Positions 6,756-14,657 of a DNA stretch of 25,155 bases are shown piece by piece. The position numbers were made by a program, and so were the translations under genes. How positions within the stretch are numbered: the stretch's first letter is position 1; each line of letters opens with the position of its first letter. Source of the stretch: JBCDCP01 sp039181495 (GTDB lineage: Bacteria > Pseudomonadota > Alphaproteobacteria > Rhizobiales > Tepidamorphaceae); the NCBI GenBank assembly GCA_039181495.1, contig JBCDCP010000032.1, forward strand, positions 1-25,155, in the 5' to 3' direction. Below the pieces are notes generated by a model, which did no database searches, was not told the origin of the DNA, and saw only the letters and a list, made by a program, of their open reading frames with translations.

Positions 6756-6769
6756 TGAACCATCGTCAG
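6756..6769 (-). promoter_or_regulatory. degenerate third copy of the infA/murA motif
   Basis: TGAACCATCGTCAG matches the infA/murA motif at 11 of 14 positions, in the same orientation, 135 bases before the GTG of the small basic protein. It may mark that gene's promoter, or it may be a chance match. Confidence 0.25.
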
Positions 6770-6831
6770 GCCTGTGGCAGTTTCCGCCGCGCTTCGGGCA
6801 GCGCTTCCACATCAGCGGTCCGATGCTTTGT

Positions 6832-6847
6832 TAACGCACCGGCGTTA
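6832..6847. promoter_or_regulatory. TAACGC-ACCG-GCGTTA inverted repeat before tRNA-Thr
   Basis: A perfect 6-bp inverted repeat with a 4-bp spacer lies about 35 bp before the tRNA-Thr gene, where its promoter should be. It may be an operator or may simply overlap promoter elements. The rest of 6621-6881 shows no gene that I can support. Confidence 0.3.
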
Positions 6848-6881
6848 GTGTCTTGTTCCGCGTTGCCGGGTCCCGTTTTCC

Positions 6882-6956
<75 letters not shown>

Positions 6957-7008
6957 GCCACTTGGTAGCTGATTGTTATGCAGTCAGGCCAAAGCGGGTT
7001 TCGTCCGA

Positions 7009-8133
7009 CTATCCTGTCGTCTTGAAATGCTTCGACAGCTTGAGTCCCTGGGCCTGATAGTTGGAGCCGAGGTCTTCTCCGTAGAGCGTCTGCGGCGGCT
7101 CGGTGAGGCGTTCGTAGACGAGCCTGCCGACAATCTGGCCATCCTCGATGATGAACGGCACGTCGCGTGACCGCACTTCCAAGACCGCGCGGGCACCTTT
7201 GCCACCGGCTGCGGCATGGCCGAAGCCGGGATCGAAGAACCCTGCATAATGGACCCGGAACTCACCCATCAGCGGGTCGAATGGCACCATCTCAGCGGCA
7301 AAGTTGGGCGGTACATGCACCGCCTCCTTTGACGCTAGAATATAGAACTCGCCAGGATCGAGGATCAGGCTCGGGCCGATCATCCCATCCATGGGGCGAC
7401 GATGGATCGGTTCCCAGAAATCGAGTGGCTCATAGGCCGCGGGCCTGTCCACATCGATGACGCTGGCGTGGCGCTTGGCGCGATAGCCGACCAGACCGTC
7501 TTTTGAATCGAGATCGACCGAGACGGTGATGCCGCCATCGATACGCGGATCGTCTGCCGCTACCAACTGCTCAGCCTCGTGCAAGGTCCGTGTTTCACCA
7601 TCAGTCAAACGCGCTTCGCCCTTGCGAAAGCGGATCTGGCTGAGCCGAGAGCCGGTGCGGACCAGCACCGGAAAGGTCCGCGGGGAAATTTCGAGGTACA
7701 GCGTGCCGGAATAGCCCGCTCCGACCTTGTCGAAGATCGGACCATGGTCCGAAATGACGCGGGTGAAGATATCGAGACGCCCGGTCGAACTCTTGGGGTT
7801 TGTGTCCGCTGCGATATCCGGAGGCAGATCAAGCTCTTCCAGGAGCGGCACGAGATAGACGCAGCCGGTCTCCAGCACCGCACCATGGGTGAGATCGATC
7901 TCATGCAGGCCGGTCAGGTGCAGCCGTTGTTGCACCGTACGCTCCGGCCCGGGCAGGAAGCTTGCGCGAATGCGATGGGCAACCGTGCCCAGCCGTAGGT
8001 CGAGGCTCGCCGGCTGGATCTGATTGTTGTCGAGCGGCTTGGCGGGTCGGATATGCCTGGCTTCAACCAGCGCGGCAATCGCTTGTTCGGGCAGAATGCC
8101 GGTACCGTTGTGCGCGTCTGCCGCAGCCGCCAT
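7009..8133 (-). CDS. dcd: 2'-deoxycytidine 5'-triphosphate deaminase, long two-domain type
   Basis: A 374-residue enzyme of the long alphaproteobacterial dCTP deaminase type, which converts dCTP to dUTP for thymidylate synthesis. It reads as two related dUTPase-like halves. The first has QIQPASLDLRLG (38-49) and PKSSTGRLDIFTRV (113-126). The second has SLILDPGEFYILASKEAVHV followed by FDPLMGEFRVHYAGFFDPGFG and DVPFIIEDGQIVGRLVYE. The frame is open to a TTG at 8214, but the ATG at 8133 has GAAGG upstream and starts close to the conserved GILPEQAI, so it is preferred. The extra 27 residues cannot be excluded. It is divergent from the SAM-II riboswitch and metZ. Confidence 0.9.
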   Translation of the reverse strand: MAAAADAHNGTGILPEQAIAALVEARHIRPAKPLDNNQIQPASLDLRLGTVAHRIRASFLPGPERTVQQRLHLTGLHEIDLTHGAVLETGCVYLVPLLEELDLPPDIAADTNPKSSTGRLDIFTRVISDHGPIFDKVGAGYSGTLYLEISPRTFPVLVRTGSRLSQIRFRKGEARLTDGETRTLHEAEQLVAADDPRIDGGITVSVDLDSKDGLVGYRAKRHASVIDVDRPAAYEPLDFWEPIHRRPMDGMIGPSLILDPGEFYILASKEAVHVPPNFAAEMVPFDPLMGEFRVHYAGFFDPGFGHAAAGGKGARAVLEVRSRDVPFIIEDGQIVGRLVYERLTEPPQTLYGEDLGSNYQAQGLKLSKHFKTTG

Positions 8134-8243
8134 TGCCGAATGTGCCTTCGTGCGGGAATCGCTTCGCCGATCAAACTGGGGCAGAGCCTTATCGGAGCCC
8201 GCGCTTGACGCCAAGCCGCCGTTCTGAGACCTATGTGGATGGA

Positions 8244-8304
8244 CGTGGTCATTTGAGCCGGCCGGCTTGCAGCCACGCTAAACAAAATCGCTAAAAGGCC
8301 GGGC
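8244..8304 (+). promoter_or_regulatory. SAM-II riboswitch in the metZ leader
   Basis: The region matches the SAM-II aptamer. Stem P1 is CGTGG (8244-8248) with CCACG (8273-8277). The P1 loop begins ATTTGAGCCGGCC, and the 3' part has the diagnostic AAACAAAATCGCTAAAAGG. The pseudoknot forms between CCGGCC (8258-8263) and GGCCGG (8297-8302). SAM-II elements bind S-adenosylmethionine and are typical of methionine genes in alphaproteobacteria, and the gene downstream is metZ. Binding is expected to lower metZ expression. The 3' pseudoknot strand ends directly before an ATG at 8305, while the preferred metZ start lies 58 bases further on. Confidence 0.9.
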
Positions 8305-8361
8305 ATGGATGCGGAAAACGCCGCCTCTCCCGCCCGTCTCGACAGGAGGCGGATTTACCCG

Positions 8362-9648
8362 ATGGACAAACTCAGCAAACACAATACGCCGGAGCCGGAT
8401 GCCGCACAGGACCACGGTCCGGAACTAGCACAGTCTGACGCGCGTCTTAACCGCGGCTCCGATCAACTGCACGCCCCCGACGATGCCACGACGCTCGTGC
8501 ATGCCGGACAGGAGCGCAGTCGCTACGGTGAGACTTCAGAGGCCCTCTATCTGACCTCGGGATTTGTCTATGACACCGCCGAAGATGCCGAGGCACGCTT
8601 CAAGGGTGAGCAGGACGGCTATGTCTATAGCCGCTATGGCAACCCTACCGTTTCGGTGTTTGAAGAGCGCATGGCGCAGTTGGAAGGCGCCGAAGCGGCC
8701 CGGGCCACAGCCAGCGGAATGGCAGCGGTACAGACCGCCATGCTGGGCCTGCTCAAGGCTGGTGATCACATCGTGGCCGCCAGGGCGCTGTTTGGGTCCT
8801 GCCGTTACATCATCGAGACCCTGCTACCGGATTTCGGCGTATCCTCGACGCTGATTGATGGCCGCGATCCCGCTGACTGGGAAGAGGCCATCCGTCCCGA
8901 GACAAAGCTGTTCTTCCTCGAAAGCCCGGCCAATCCGACGCTGGATCTTATTGACATCGAGGCAGTCACGCGGATCGGCAGGCCGCGCGGTATCCTCACA
9001 GTCGTGGACAACGTATTTGCGACGCCGATGCTGCAGAAGCCGATTGCCCTGGGCGCCGATGTGTGCATCTATTCAGCCACCAAGCATATTGATGGCCAGG
9101 GCCGATGTCTCGGCGGTGTAGTCCTGTCGACACGCGACATCATCGATGGTCGGATCAAGGATATCCTGCGTCACACCGGCCCATCGTTAAGCCCGTTCAA
9201 TGCCTGGGTCCTGCAAAAGGGACTTGAGACACTGCCGCTGCGGGTCGAACGGCAATGCGCCAATGCAGCCGTGATCGCCGATCTTCTCGCCGAACACCCG
9301 GCAGTGAATTTCGTGCGCTACCCGGGCCGGATCGACCATCCCGACCATGCGCTTGCCAACCGGCAAATGCCCGGTGGGGGGTCGATGGTGGCGCTGGAGC
9401 TCAAGGGCGGAAAGGGAGCAGCCTTTCGATTCCTCAACGCACTGAAGCTTGTGCGCATCTCCAACAACCTCGGCGATGCCAAGAGCCTTGCCACCCATCC
9501 GGCAACCACAACACATCAGAGGTTGACCGAGGAAGCCCGCATTGAACTTGGCATCAGCCAGGGCATGTTGCGCCTGTCGGCCGGAATTGAAGGGGCCGCC
9601 GATCTGTGCGCCGATATAGAGGCTGCGCTCGACGCCGCCGTCGCGTAG
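8362..9648 (+). CDS. metZ: O-succinylhomoserine sulfhydrylase (MetZ)
   Basis: A 428-residue PLP enzyme of the Cys/Met metabolism family, making homocysteine from O-succinylhomoserine and sulfide. Visible marks are the cofactor-contact YSRYGNPT, the SGM segment, the Asp of VVDNVFATP, the PLP lysine Lys241 in YSATKHIDGQGR and the C-terminal SNNLGDAKSLATHP with RLSAGIE. MetZ rather than MetB is supported by resemblance and by the SAM-II leader, but O-acetylhomoserine use is not excluded. The ATG at 8362 is preferred because AGGAGG (8344-8349) lies 12 bases upstream. The in-frame ATG at 8305 abuts the riboswitch. Even so, the first 40 residues look unconserved and longer than typical. apaG follows nine bases downstream. 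Confidence 0.92.
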   Translation: MDKLSKHNTPEPDAAQDHGPELAQSDARLNRGSDQLHAPDDATTLVHAGQERSRYGETSEALYLTSGFVYDTAEDAEARFKGEQDGYVYSRYGNPTVSVFEERMAQLEGAEAARATASGMAAVQTAMLGLLKAGDHIVAARALFGSCRYIIETLLPDFGVSSTLIDGRDPADWEEAIRPETKLFFLESPANPTLDLIDIEAVTRIGRPRGILTVVDNVFATPMLQKPIALGADVCIYSATKHIDGQGRCLGGVVLSTRDIIDGRIKDILRHTGPSLSPFNAWVLQKGLETLPLRVERQCANAAVIADLLAEHPAVNFVRYPGRIDHPDHALANRQMPGGGSMVALELKGGKGAAFRFLNALKLVRISNNLGDAKSLATHPATTTHQRLTEEARIELGISQGMLRLSAGIEGAADLCADIEAALDAAVA

Positions 9649-9657
9649 AGTTCGCCG

Positions 9658-10050
9658 ATGTTTGAAGCGACCACGCGCAATATCTCCGTCACGGTGGAGC
9701 CTGAGTACTGCACCGAACGCTCGGCGCCCGAGGACGGTGCCTATTTCTGGCTGTATACGATCACCGTGCGAAATCTGGGCACGGAAACCGTGCAGCTGAT
9801 GACCCGACACTGGGAAATCACCGACGCCAATGGCCAGACACAGGTCGTGGATGGCCGCGGTGTGGTCGGTGAACAGCCGGTGCTGCCGCCTGACCAGGCC
9901 TTTCGCTACACATCCGGTGCGCCTTTGCCCACACCGACCGGGTTCATGCGCGGAACCTACGGCATGGCTGGCCCTGATGGTCGCGGGTTCGAGGTGGAAA
10001 TTCCGGCCTTTTCGCTCGACAGCCCGTTTGCGCCCAACACACTGAATTAG
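9658..10050 (+). CDS. apaG: ApaG domain protein
   Basis: A 130-residue protein covering the ApaG fold (fibronectin III-like beta sandwich). Conserved segments include YTITVRNLGTETVQLMTRHW, ITDANGQTQVVDGRGVVGEQ, PVLPPDQAFRYTSGAPLPTP and GFMRGTYGM. The family is linked to Co2+/Mg2+ resistance phenotypes and to diadenosine tetraphosphate levels in enterobacteria, but no reaction is established. It starts with ATG nine bases after the metZ stop, with only a weak ribosome binding site (GTAGAG overlapping the metZ stop), so coupling to metZ translation is likely. trkH follows five bases after its stop. Confidence 0.95.
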   Translation: MFEATTRNISVTVEPEYCTERSAPEDGAYFWLYTITVRNLGTETVQLMTRHWEITDANGQTQVVDGRGVVGEQPVLPPDQAFRYTSGAPLPTPTGFMRGTYGMAGPDGRGFEVEIPAFSLDSPFAPNTLN

Positions 10051-10055
10051 GGCCC

Positions 10056-11501
10056 GTGACAGAGTTCCGTCCCATCCTGCTGGTCAACGGCTCTTTGCTT
10101 GCCCTGTTCGGTACGTTGATGCTGATCCCGGCCATGGTCGATGTGGCCTATGATGATCGGGACTGGGCGGTGTTCGTAGCCTCCGGTCTGGTCACAGTGT
10201 TCGTCGGTGTTCTGATGTGGGCCATCTCGCGTGGCGGTGGTGCGATCAGGATCAATACCCGTCAGGGTTTTATCATGACCACCCTGGCCTGGGTGATCCT
10301 GCCGGCGTTCGGATCGCTGCCGCTCATCTGGTCGGAGACGCAGATGGGCGTGTCCGATGCGTTCTTTGAAGCAATGTCGGGGATCACGACGACCGGTGCG
10401 ACCGTGCTGGTTGGCCTTGAGGACCTGCCACCCGGCATCCTGACCTGGCGGGCGCTGCTTCAATGGATTGGCGGTCTTGGCATCATCGTCATGGGCATCG
10501 CCGTCTTGCCGATGCTTCAGGTTGGCGGCATGCAGCTATTTCGCGCCGAAGCCTTCGATGCGCCTGACAAAATCTTACCGCGGGCGAGCCAGATCGCATT
10601 CGTCATCATCGCCCTGTACTCCGGCGCCACACTGGCCTGCGCGCTCGCCTATGGCGCAGTGGGCATGAATGGCTTCGACGCCATCCTGCATGCCATGACA
10701 ACGGTGGCGACCGGCGGCTTTTCAACCAAGGATGCCTCCATAGCCCACTTCCAGTCGCCCGGAGTCGAATGGGTGGCGATCACATTCATGATCGTCGGCA
10801 GTCTGCCCTTCCTGCTTTACGCCCAAGTGATCAGCGGCAACATCAGGGCATTGCTGGCTGATGATCAGGTGCGTGTGTTTCTCCTGTTGCTGGGCGGCTT
10901 CACGGTGCTTGTCTGGCAGTATCGTGCATTGGGTGCAACGGAGGCCATCAGCCTTCGTGAAACGCTGTTCAACATGACTTCGATAATGACTGGCACGGGC
11001 TATGCCAGCACCGACTATAATGGCTGGGGGCCATTTGCTGTCGTGGCGTTCCTGTTTGCCATGTGCATGGGCGGCTGCGCGGGTTCAACCTCCTGTGGGA
11101 TCAAGACATTCCGTTTCATTGTCATCTGGGAGGATGTCCGGCAGCACATCTCGCGCATCCTGTCACCGTCGCGAATTCACGTGAAACGATACAACGGCCG
11201 GCCGCTGCGCGATGATGTTTCCGCTGCTGTGCAGAGCTTCTTTTTTGTCTATTTCGGCTCGATCCTTGTGCTGGCGGCTCTGCTGAACATGAACGGTCTC
11301 GACCCGATGACCGCGTTGTCGGGGGCTGCAACTGCGATCTCGAACGTTGGTCCCGGGCTTGGCGAAACCATCGGACCTGCAGGCAATTTCCAATCGCTCG
11401 ACAATCTGTCGATCTGGCTTCTGTCCTTCGGCATGCTGCTTGGCAGGCTCGAACTGTTCTCCGTGCTGGTGCTGTTTCTGCCGCAGTTTTGGCGGCGTTG
11501 A
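10056..11501 (+). CDS. trkH: TrkH-family potassium uptake channel subunit
   Basis: A 481-residue inner-membrane protein with the four pore-loop repeats of TrkH/KtrB K+ transporters: SGITTTGATVL, TTVATGGFSTK, MTSIMTGTGYAST and TAISNVGPGLG. Each is flanked by hydrophobic helices, and the conserved WIGGLGIIVMG and GGCAGSTSCGIKTFRF are present. These proteins form the K+ channel and are gated by a cytoplasmic TrkA ring. No trkA lies in the window, so the partner must be encoded elsewhere. The start is GTG at 10056, five bases after apaG, which suggests read-through from metZ-apaG. The stop codon directly abuts the stop codon of the RND permease on the other strand. The link between a K+ channel and methionine genes looks positional only. 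Confidence 0.95.
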   Translation: MTEFRPILLVNGSLLALFGTLMLIPAMVDVAYDDRDWAVFVASGLVTVFVGVLMWAISRGGGAIRINTRQGFIMTTLAWVILPAFGSLPLIWSETQMGVSDAFFEAMSGITTTGATVLVGLEDLPPGILTWRALLQWIGGLGIIVMGIAVLPMLQVGGMQLFRAEAFDAPDKILPRASQIAFVIIALYSGATLACALAYGAVGMNGFDAILHAMTTVATGGFSTKDASIAHFQSPGVEWVAITFMIVGSLPFLLYAQVISGNIRALLADDQVRVFLLLLGGFTVLVWQYRALGATEAISLRETLFNMTSIMTGTGYASTDYNGWGPFAVVAFLFAMCMGGCAGSTSCGIKTFRFIVIWEDVRQHISRILSPSRIHVKRYNGRPLRDDVSAAVQSFFFVYFGSILVLAALLNMNGLDPMTALSGAATAISNVGPGLGETIGPAGNFQSLDNLSIWLLSFGMLLGRLELFSVLVLFLPQFWRR

Positions 11502-14500
11502 TTATTCCGCGGGTGCGGGCATCTGGCTCGGGAACCAGGCGCCCCACGCCGCCGCCGCGATGCGCCGCAGGTCATGCCCGATACCCATAATGGCTGGCAC
11601 AAGGAACAGCACAAACAGGGTTGCAAATGCGAGGCCGAAAACCAGGGTCACCGCCATCGGCATCAGGAACTGGGCCTGAAGGCTCTTCTCAAACAGCAGT
11701 GGCGTAAGCCCGCCTACCGTGGTCAGCGAGGTCAGCAGCACGGCGCGAAACCGATCGCAGGATGCCATAACGACGGAAGTCTCAAGATCCTCGCCCCACC
11801 CCCGCCGCTCGACAGCCCGGGACACCAGGATGATGGAATCGTTGACCAGGATGCCGGACAGCCCAAGCAGACCCATGAGGCTAAGAATGGTGAGCGGAAA
11901 TCCAAGCAGAAGATGCCCGACAAGGGCGCCGACGAAACCACACGGGATGATGAGCATCACCGCCAGTGGAAGTGAGTAGCTGGCAAATAACCACGCCAGA
12001 ATAAGGTAGATGAGACCCAGCGCCACTAGTGCGCCGAAGCGCAGATCAGCAAAACTCTTACGGCGTTCCTCATCCCTGCCGGCGAACTCGTAGGCAAGCC
12101 CGTGAGAGCGCGCAATTGCTGGAACCGGGCCTGCCTGCAGCGCTGCGACCATCTCGGCCGGTGTGGTCACATTGGCATCGATGTCCGCAGACACTGACAC
12201 GGTGGTCGCACCATTGATGCGCTGGATCGCAGAAAAACCCTGGCGTTCATCCAAGGACACGATTTCTGTCAGGGGCACGAAGATGCCCTGTGGGGACTTC
12301 AGAGAAAGGTTTTCGAGAGCGGCGAAACCGTCCTCTGGCTGGTCGCGTAGCACGCGGATGGTCACTTCATCCTCGCCTTCGGCAAAGCGGCGGGCGATCG
12401 CACCATCAAACGCATCGCGTACCTGTTGGCCAACCGATTGCAGCGTGAAGCCAAGCGCCGTGCCGCGTGGTTTAAGCGCCATGAAGATCTCCGGCTTTCC
12501 GTAAGCCAGATCATCGCCGATGTTGCTCACTCCGGCATAGCCAGCAAGCGCTTCGCGCAGTTCGAGGGCTGCCGTTTTCAGCACATCGGGCGATCCGCCG
12601 GATAGACGGACATCGAGATCACGCCCTGGCGGGCCGCCGCGCCGCTCCTGAATGGTCAACTGCTCGACCCCGGGGATGGTTGGCACAGCTTTTCGCCAGG
12701 CCCGCACGATGTCCGCGGTTCGCACCGTGCGGATCTCGGAAGCAGCCAGTTGAACGGTGATTTGAGCGGCATTCATGCCGCGTGTGTTGCCTGCTTTGCC
12801 GATTTCGGACATACGGGACTCAACCAGCGTTTCACCCTCGGGTGCCAGTCTCGCCGTCGCTACATCGAGAGCCTGGTCTATCTCGACGAGGACCGCCTCA
12901 ACGCCTTCGCGCGGTGTGCCTGCCGCCATGACGATGTGCGCGTTGAGCGTCTCTCCTTCCGGACTAGGAAAGAACTGAAACCCGACGCGGCCGCCCATCA
13001 CGGCGCCGATGGACAGGATAAGACTGGCGAGTGCCAGACCAAGCGTCGCGTAACGCCAGCGGAAGGCCACGCCTGCAACAGTGCGGAAGGACCCCATGCG
13101 CAAGCGCTCGAATCCACCATCAAACCAGCGCCTGAACCGGTTTGGCTGGCTCTGCTTCTTCGCGAGACTGTGTCTCAGGTGACCTGGAAGAACCAGGAAT
13201 GATTCAATCAGACTCGCGGTGAGAGCTGCGATTACCACCATCGGCAGCGCCGACATGATCTGGCCGATCACATCGCGCACGAAGAACAGTGGCAGAAATG
13301 CCGCCTGGGTGGTCAGTATCGCGGCAAAGACCGGCCAGAACATCCGCCTGGCCCCAATCTCGGCAGCCAGCGGTGCAGGATCGCCTGCCGCATAGCGCGT
13401 GGCGGTATGTTCGCCAACGACAATGGCATCGTCGACAATGATGCCTAGCACCATGATCAGGGCAAACAGCGAGATCATATTGATCGACTGTCCGCTCAGC
13501 CACATGAAGCCGAGCGCGGCCATGACTGCTGCGGGGATTCCGACCGCAACCCAGAAGGCGATGCGTGCGTTGAGAAAGATGAATAGCGTAATCAGGACAA
13601 GGACCAGCCCCTGCGAGGCGTTGTTCACCAGGAGGCCGATACGGTCCTGCAGCCGGTCGGCGTAGATATCGTAGACAGTCACATTCAGTTCGGCCGGCAG
13701 GGTTGCCTCCAGGCCGTCGACATAGTCGAGAAACAGTTGGCGGCTCTGCAGCGTGTCCGAGGTGATCGAACGCTGCACAGCCAGTTCGATCGCTGGCAGG
13801 CTCTCGCGATAAGCACGCGTTTGGTCGTCGTCGAAGGTCGGCACGATGCGAGCAATGTCGCCGAGAAAGACCTTTTCGCCGCCCGTCCCTGATACGATCT
13901 CGATCGCCGCAAGGCTCGCGGGATCGTCCTCCACGGCGGTCGATCTCAGCTGTTTTTCGACAGCGCCTTCCAGCGTGCCGGATGGCATGTCACGGGTCGC
14001 CGCCCCGATGCGCTCGGCGATGTCGCCGATCGACAGACCCAGCCGGCGGAGTTGCCACTCGGGGATATCAATCCAGTATTCCCGGTCACGAAACCCGGCC
14101 ATTTCAACCTTGTCGATCCCGGCCTCGAGGAGATCGTCGCGAATTTGCCTGGCGAAAGCCCGCAGGGCCGTTTCATCGAACGGACCCGAAAGCGAGAGTT
14201 TGCCAACCTGTTCATACCAGACCGTTCGGGAAACGACCGGTTCCTCGGCAGCCGGTGGTAGTGTGGTGATCGCGTCGATTGCCGTCTCCACATCGGTCTG
14301 CGCCTTTTGCAGATCGGCATCCTGGGCGAACTCAAGGTTGATCGAGGCGGCGCCCTCGCGCGCGTAGGACGTCATCTTGTCGAGATCATCGATGAACCGG
14401 ATCGTGGGTTCGACAACCTGCAGGATGTTACGTTCGACATCCTCCGCACTGGCACCCGACCACTCGACCGTGACCGTGATTCTCGGCACGTCTATGGTTG

Positions 14501-14657
14501 GAAAGAACTGGGTATTCAGCCGCATCAAGGCGATGACGCCGAACAGGACCATCATCGCCATAATGAGATTGGCCGCGTTACGGTGATGGATGAAGAAGGC
14601 CAGCAGTCCGCCGGCGGAGGCTTCACCCGAGGGAGACTGTTCGCGCGCCTCGCTCAC
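11502..14657 (-). CDS. RND-family efflux permease (AcrB/MexF-like)
   Basis: A 1051-residue inner-membrane pump subunit of the resistance-nodulation-division superfamily. It has the expected plan: one N-terminal helix, a large periplasmic loop, a six-helix bundle, a second periplasmic loop and a final bundle. The proton-relay acidic pair is in IIVDDAIVVGEH (helix 4). In helix 10, where AcrB has a conserved lysine, this protein reads GLSGILVNDSIILVSR with no lysine, a form seen in several less studied RND branches. Exported compounds cannot be predicted. It starts with GTG at 14657, overlapping the stop of the membrane-fusion gene by four bases (GTGA), so translation is coupled. No outer-membrane channel gene is in the window. 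Confidence 0.93.
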   Translation of the reverse strand: MSEAREQSPSGEASAGGLLAFFIHHRNAANLIMAMMVLFGVIALMRLNTQFFPTIDVPRITVTVEWSGASAEDVERNILQVVEPTIRFIDDLDKMTSYAREGAASINLEFAQDADLQKAQTDVETAIDAITTLPPAAEEPVVSRTVWYEQVGKLSLSGPFDETALRAFARQIRDDLLEAGIDKVEMAGFRDREYWIDIPEWQLRRLGLSIGDIAERIGAATRDMPSGTLEGAVEKQLRSTAVEDDPASLAAIEIVSGTGGEKVFLGDIARIVPTFDDDQTRAYRESLPAIELAVQRSITSDTLQSRQLFLDYVDGLEATLPAELNVTVYDIYADRLQDRIGLLVNNASQGLVLVLITLFIFLNARIAFWVAVGIPAAVMAALGFMWLSGQSINMISLFALIMVLGIIVDDAIVVGEHTATRYAAGDPAPLAAEIGARRMFWPVFAAILTTQAAFLPLFFVRDVIGQIMSALPMVVIAALTASLIESFLVLPGHLRHSLAKKQSQPNRFRRWFDGGFERLRMGSFRTVAGVAFRWRYATLGLALASLILSIGAVMGGRVGFQFFPSPEGETLNAHIVMAAGTPREGVEAVLVEIDQALDVATARLAPEGETLVESRMSEIGKAGNTRGMNAAQITVQLAASEIRTVRTADIVRAWRKAVPTIPGVEQLTIQERRGGPPGRDLDVRLSGGSPDVLKTAALELREALAGYAGVSNIGDDLAYGKPEIFMALKPRGTALGFTLQSVGQQVRDAFDGAIARRFAEGEDEVTIRVLRDQPEDGFAALENLSLKSPQGIFVPLTEIVSLDERQGFSAIQRINGATTVSVSADIDANVTTPAEMVAALQAGPVPAIARSHGLAYEFAGRDEERRKSFADLRFGALVALGLIYLILAWLFASYSLPLAVMLIIPCGFVGALVGHLLLGFPLTILSLMGLLGLSGILVNDSIILVSRAVERRGWGEDLETSVVMASCDRFRAVLLTSLTTVGGLTPLLFEKSLQAQFLMPMAVTLVFGLAFATLFVLFLVPAIMGIGHDLRRIAAAAWGAWFPSQMPAPAE

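Noticed and set aside
9187..9810. 207-codon minus-strand frame opposite metZ and apaG
   Set aside because: It lies wholly antisense to two well-supported genes and has composition typical of shadow frames.
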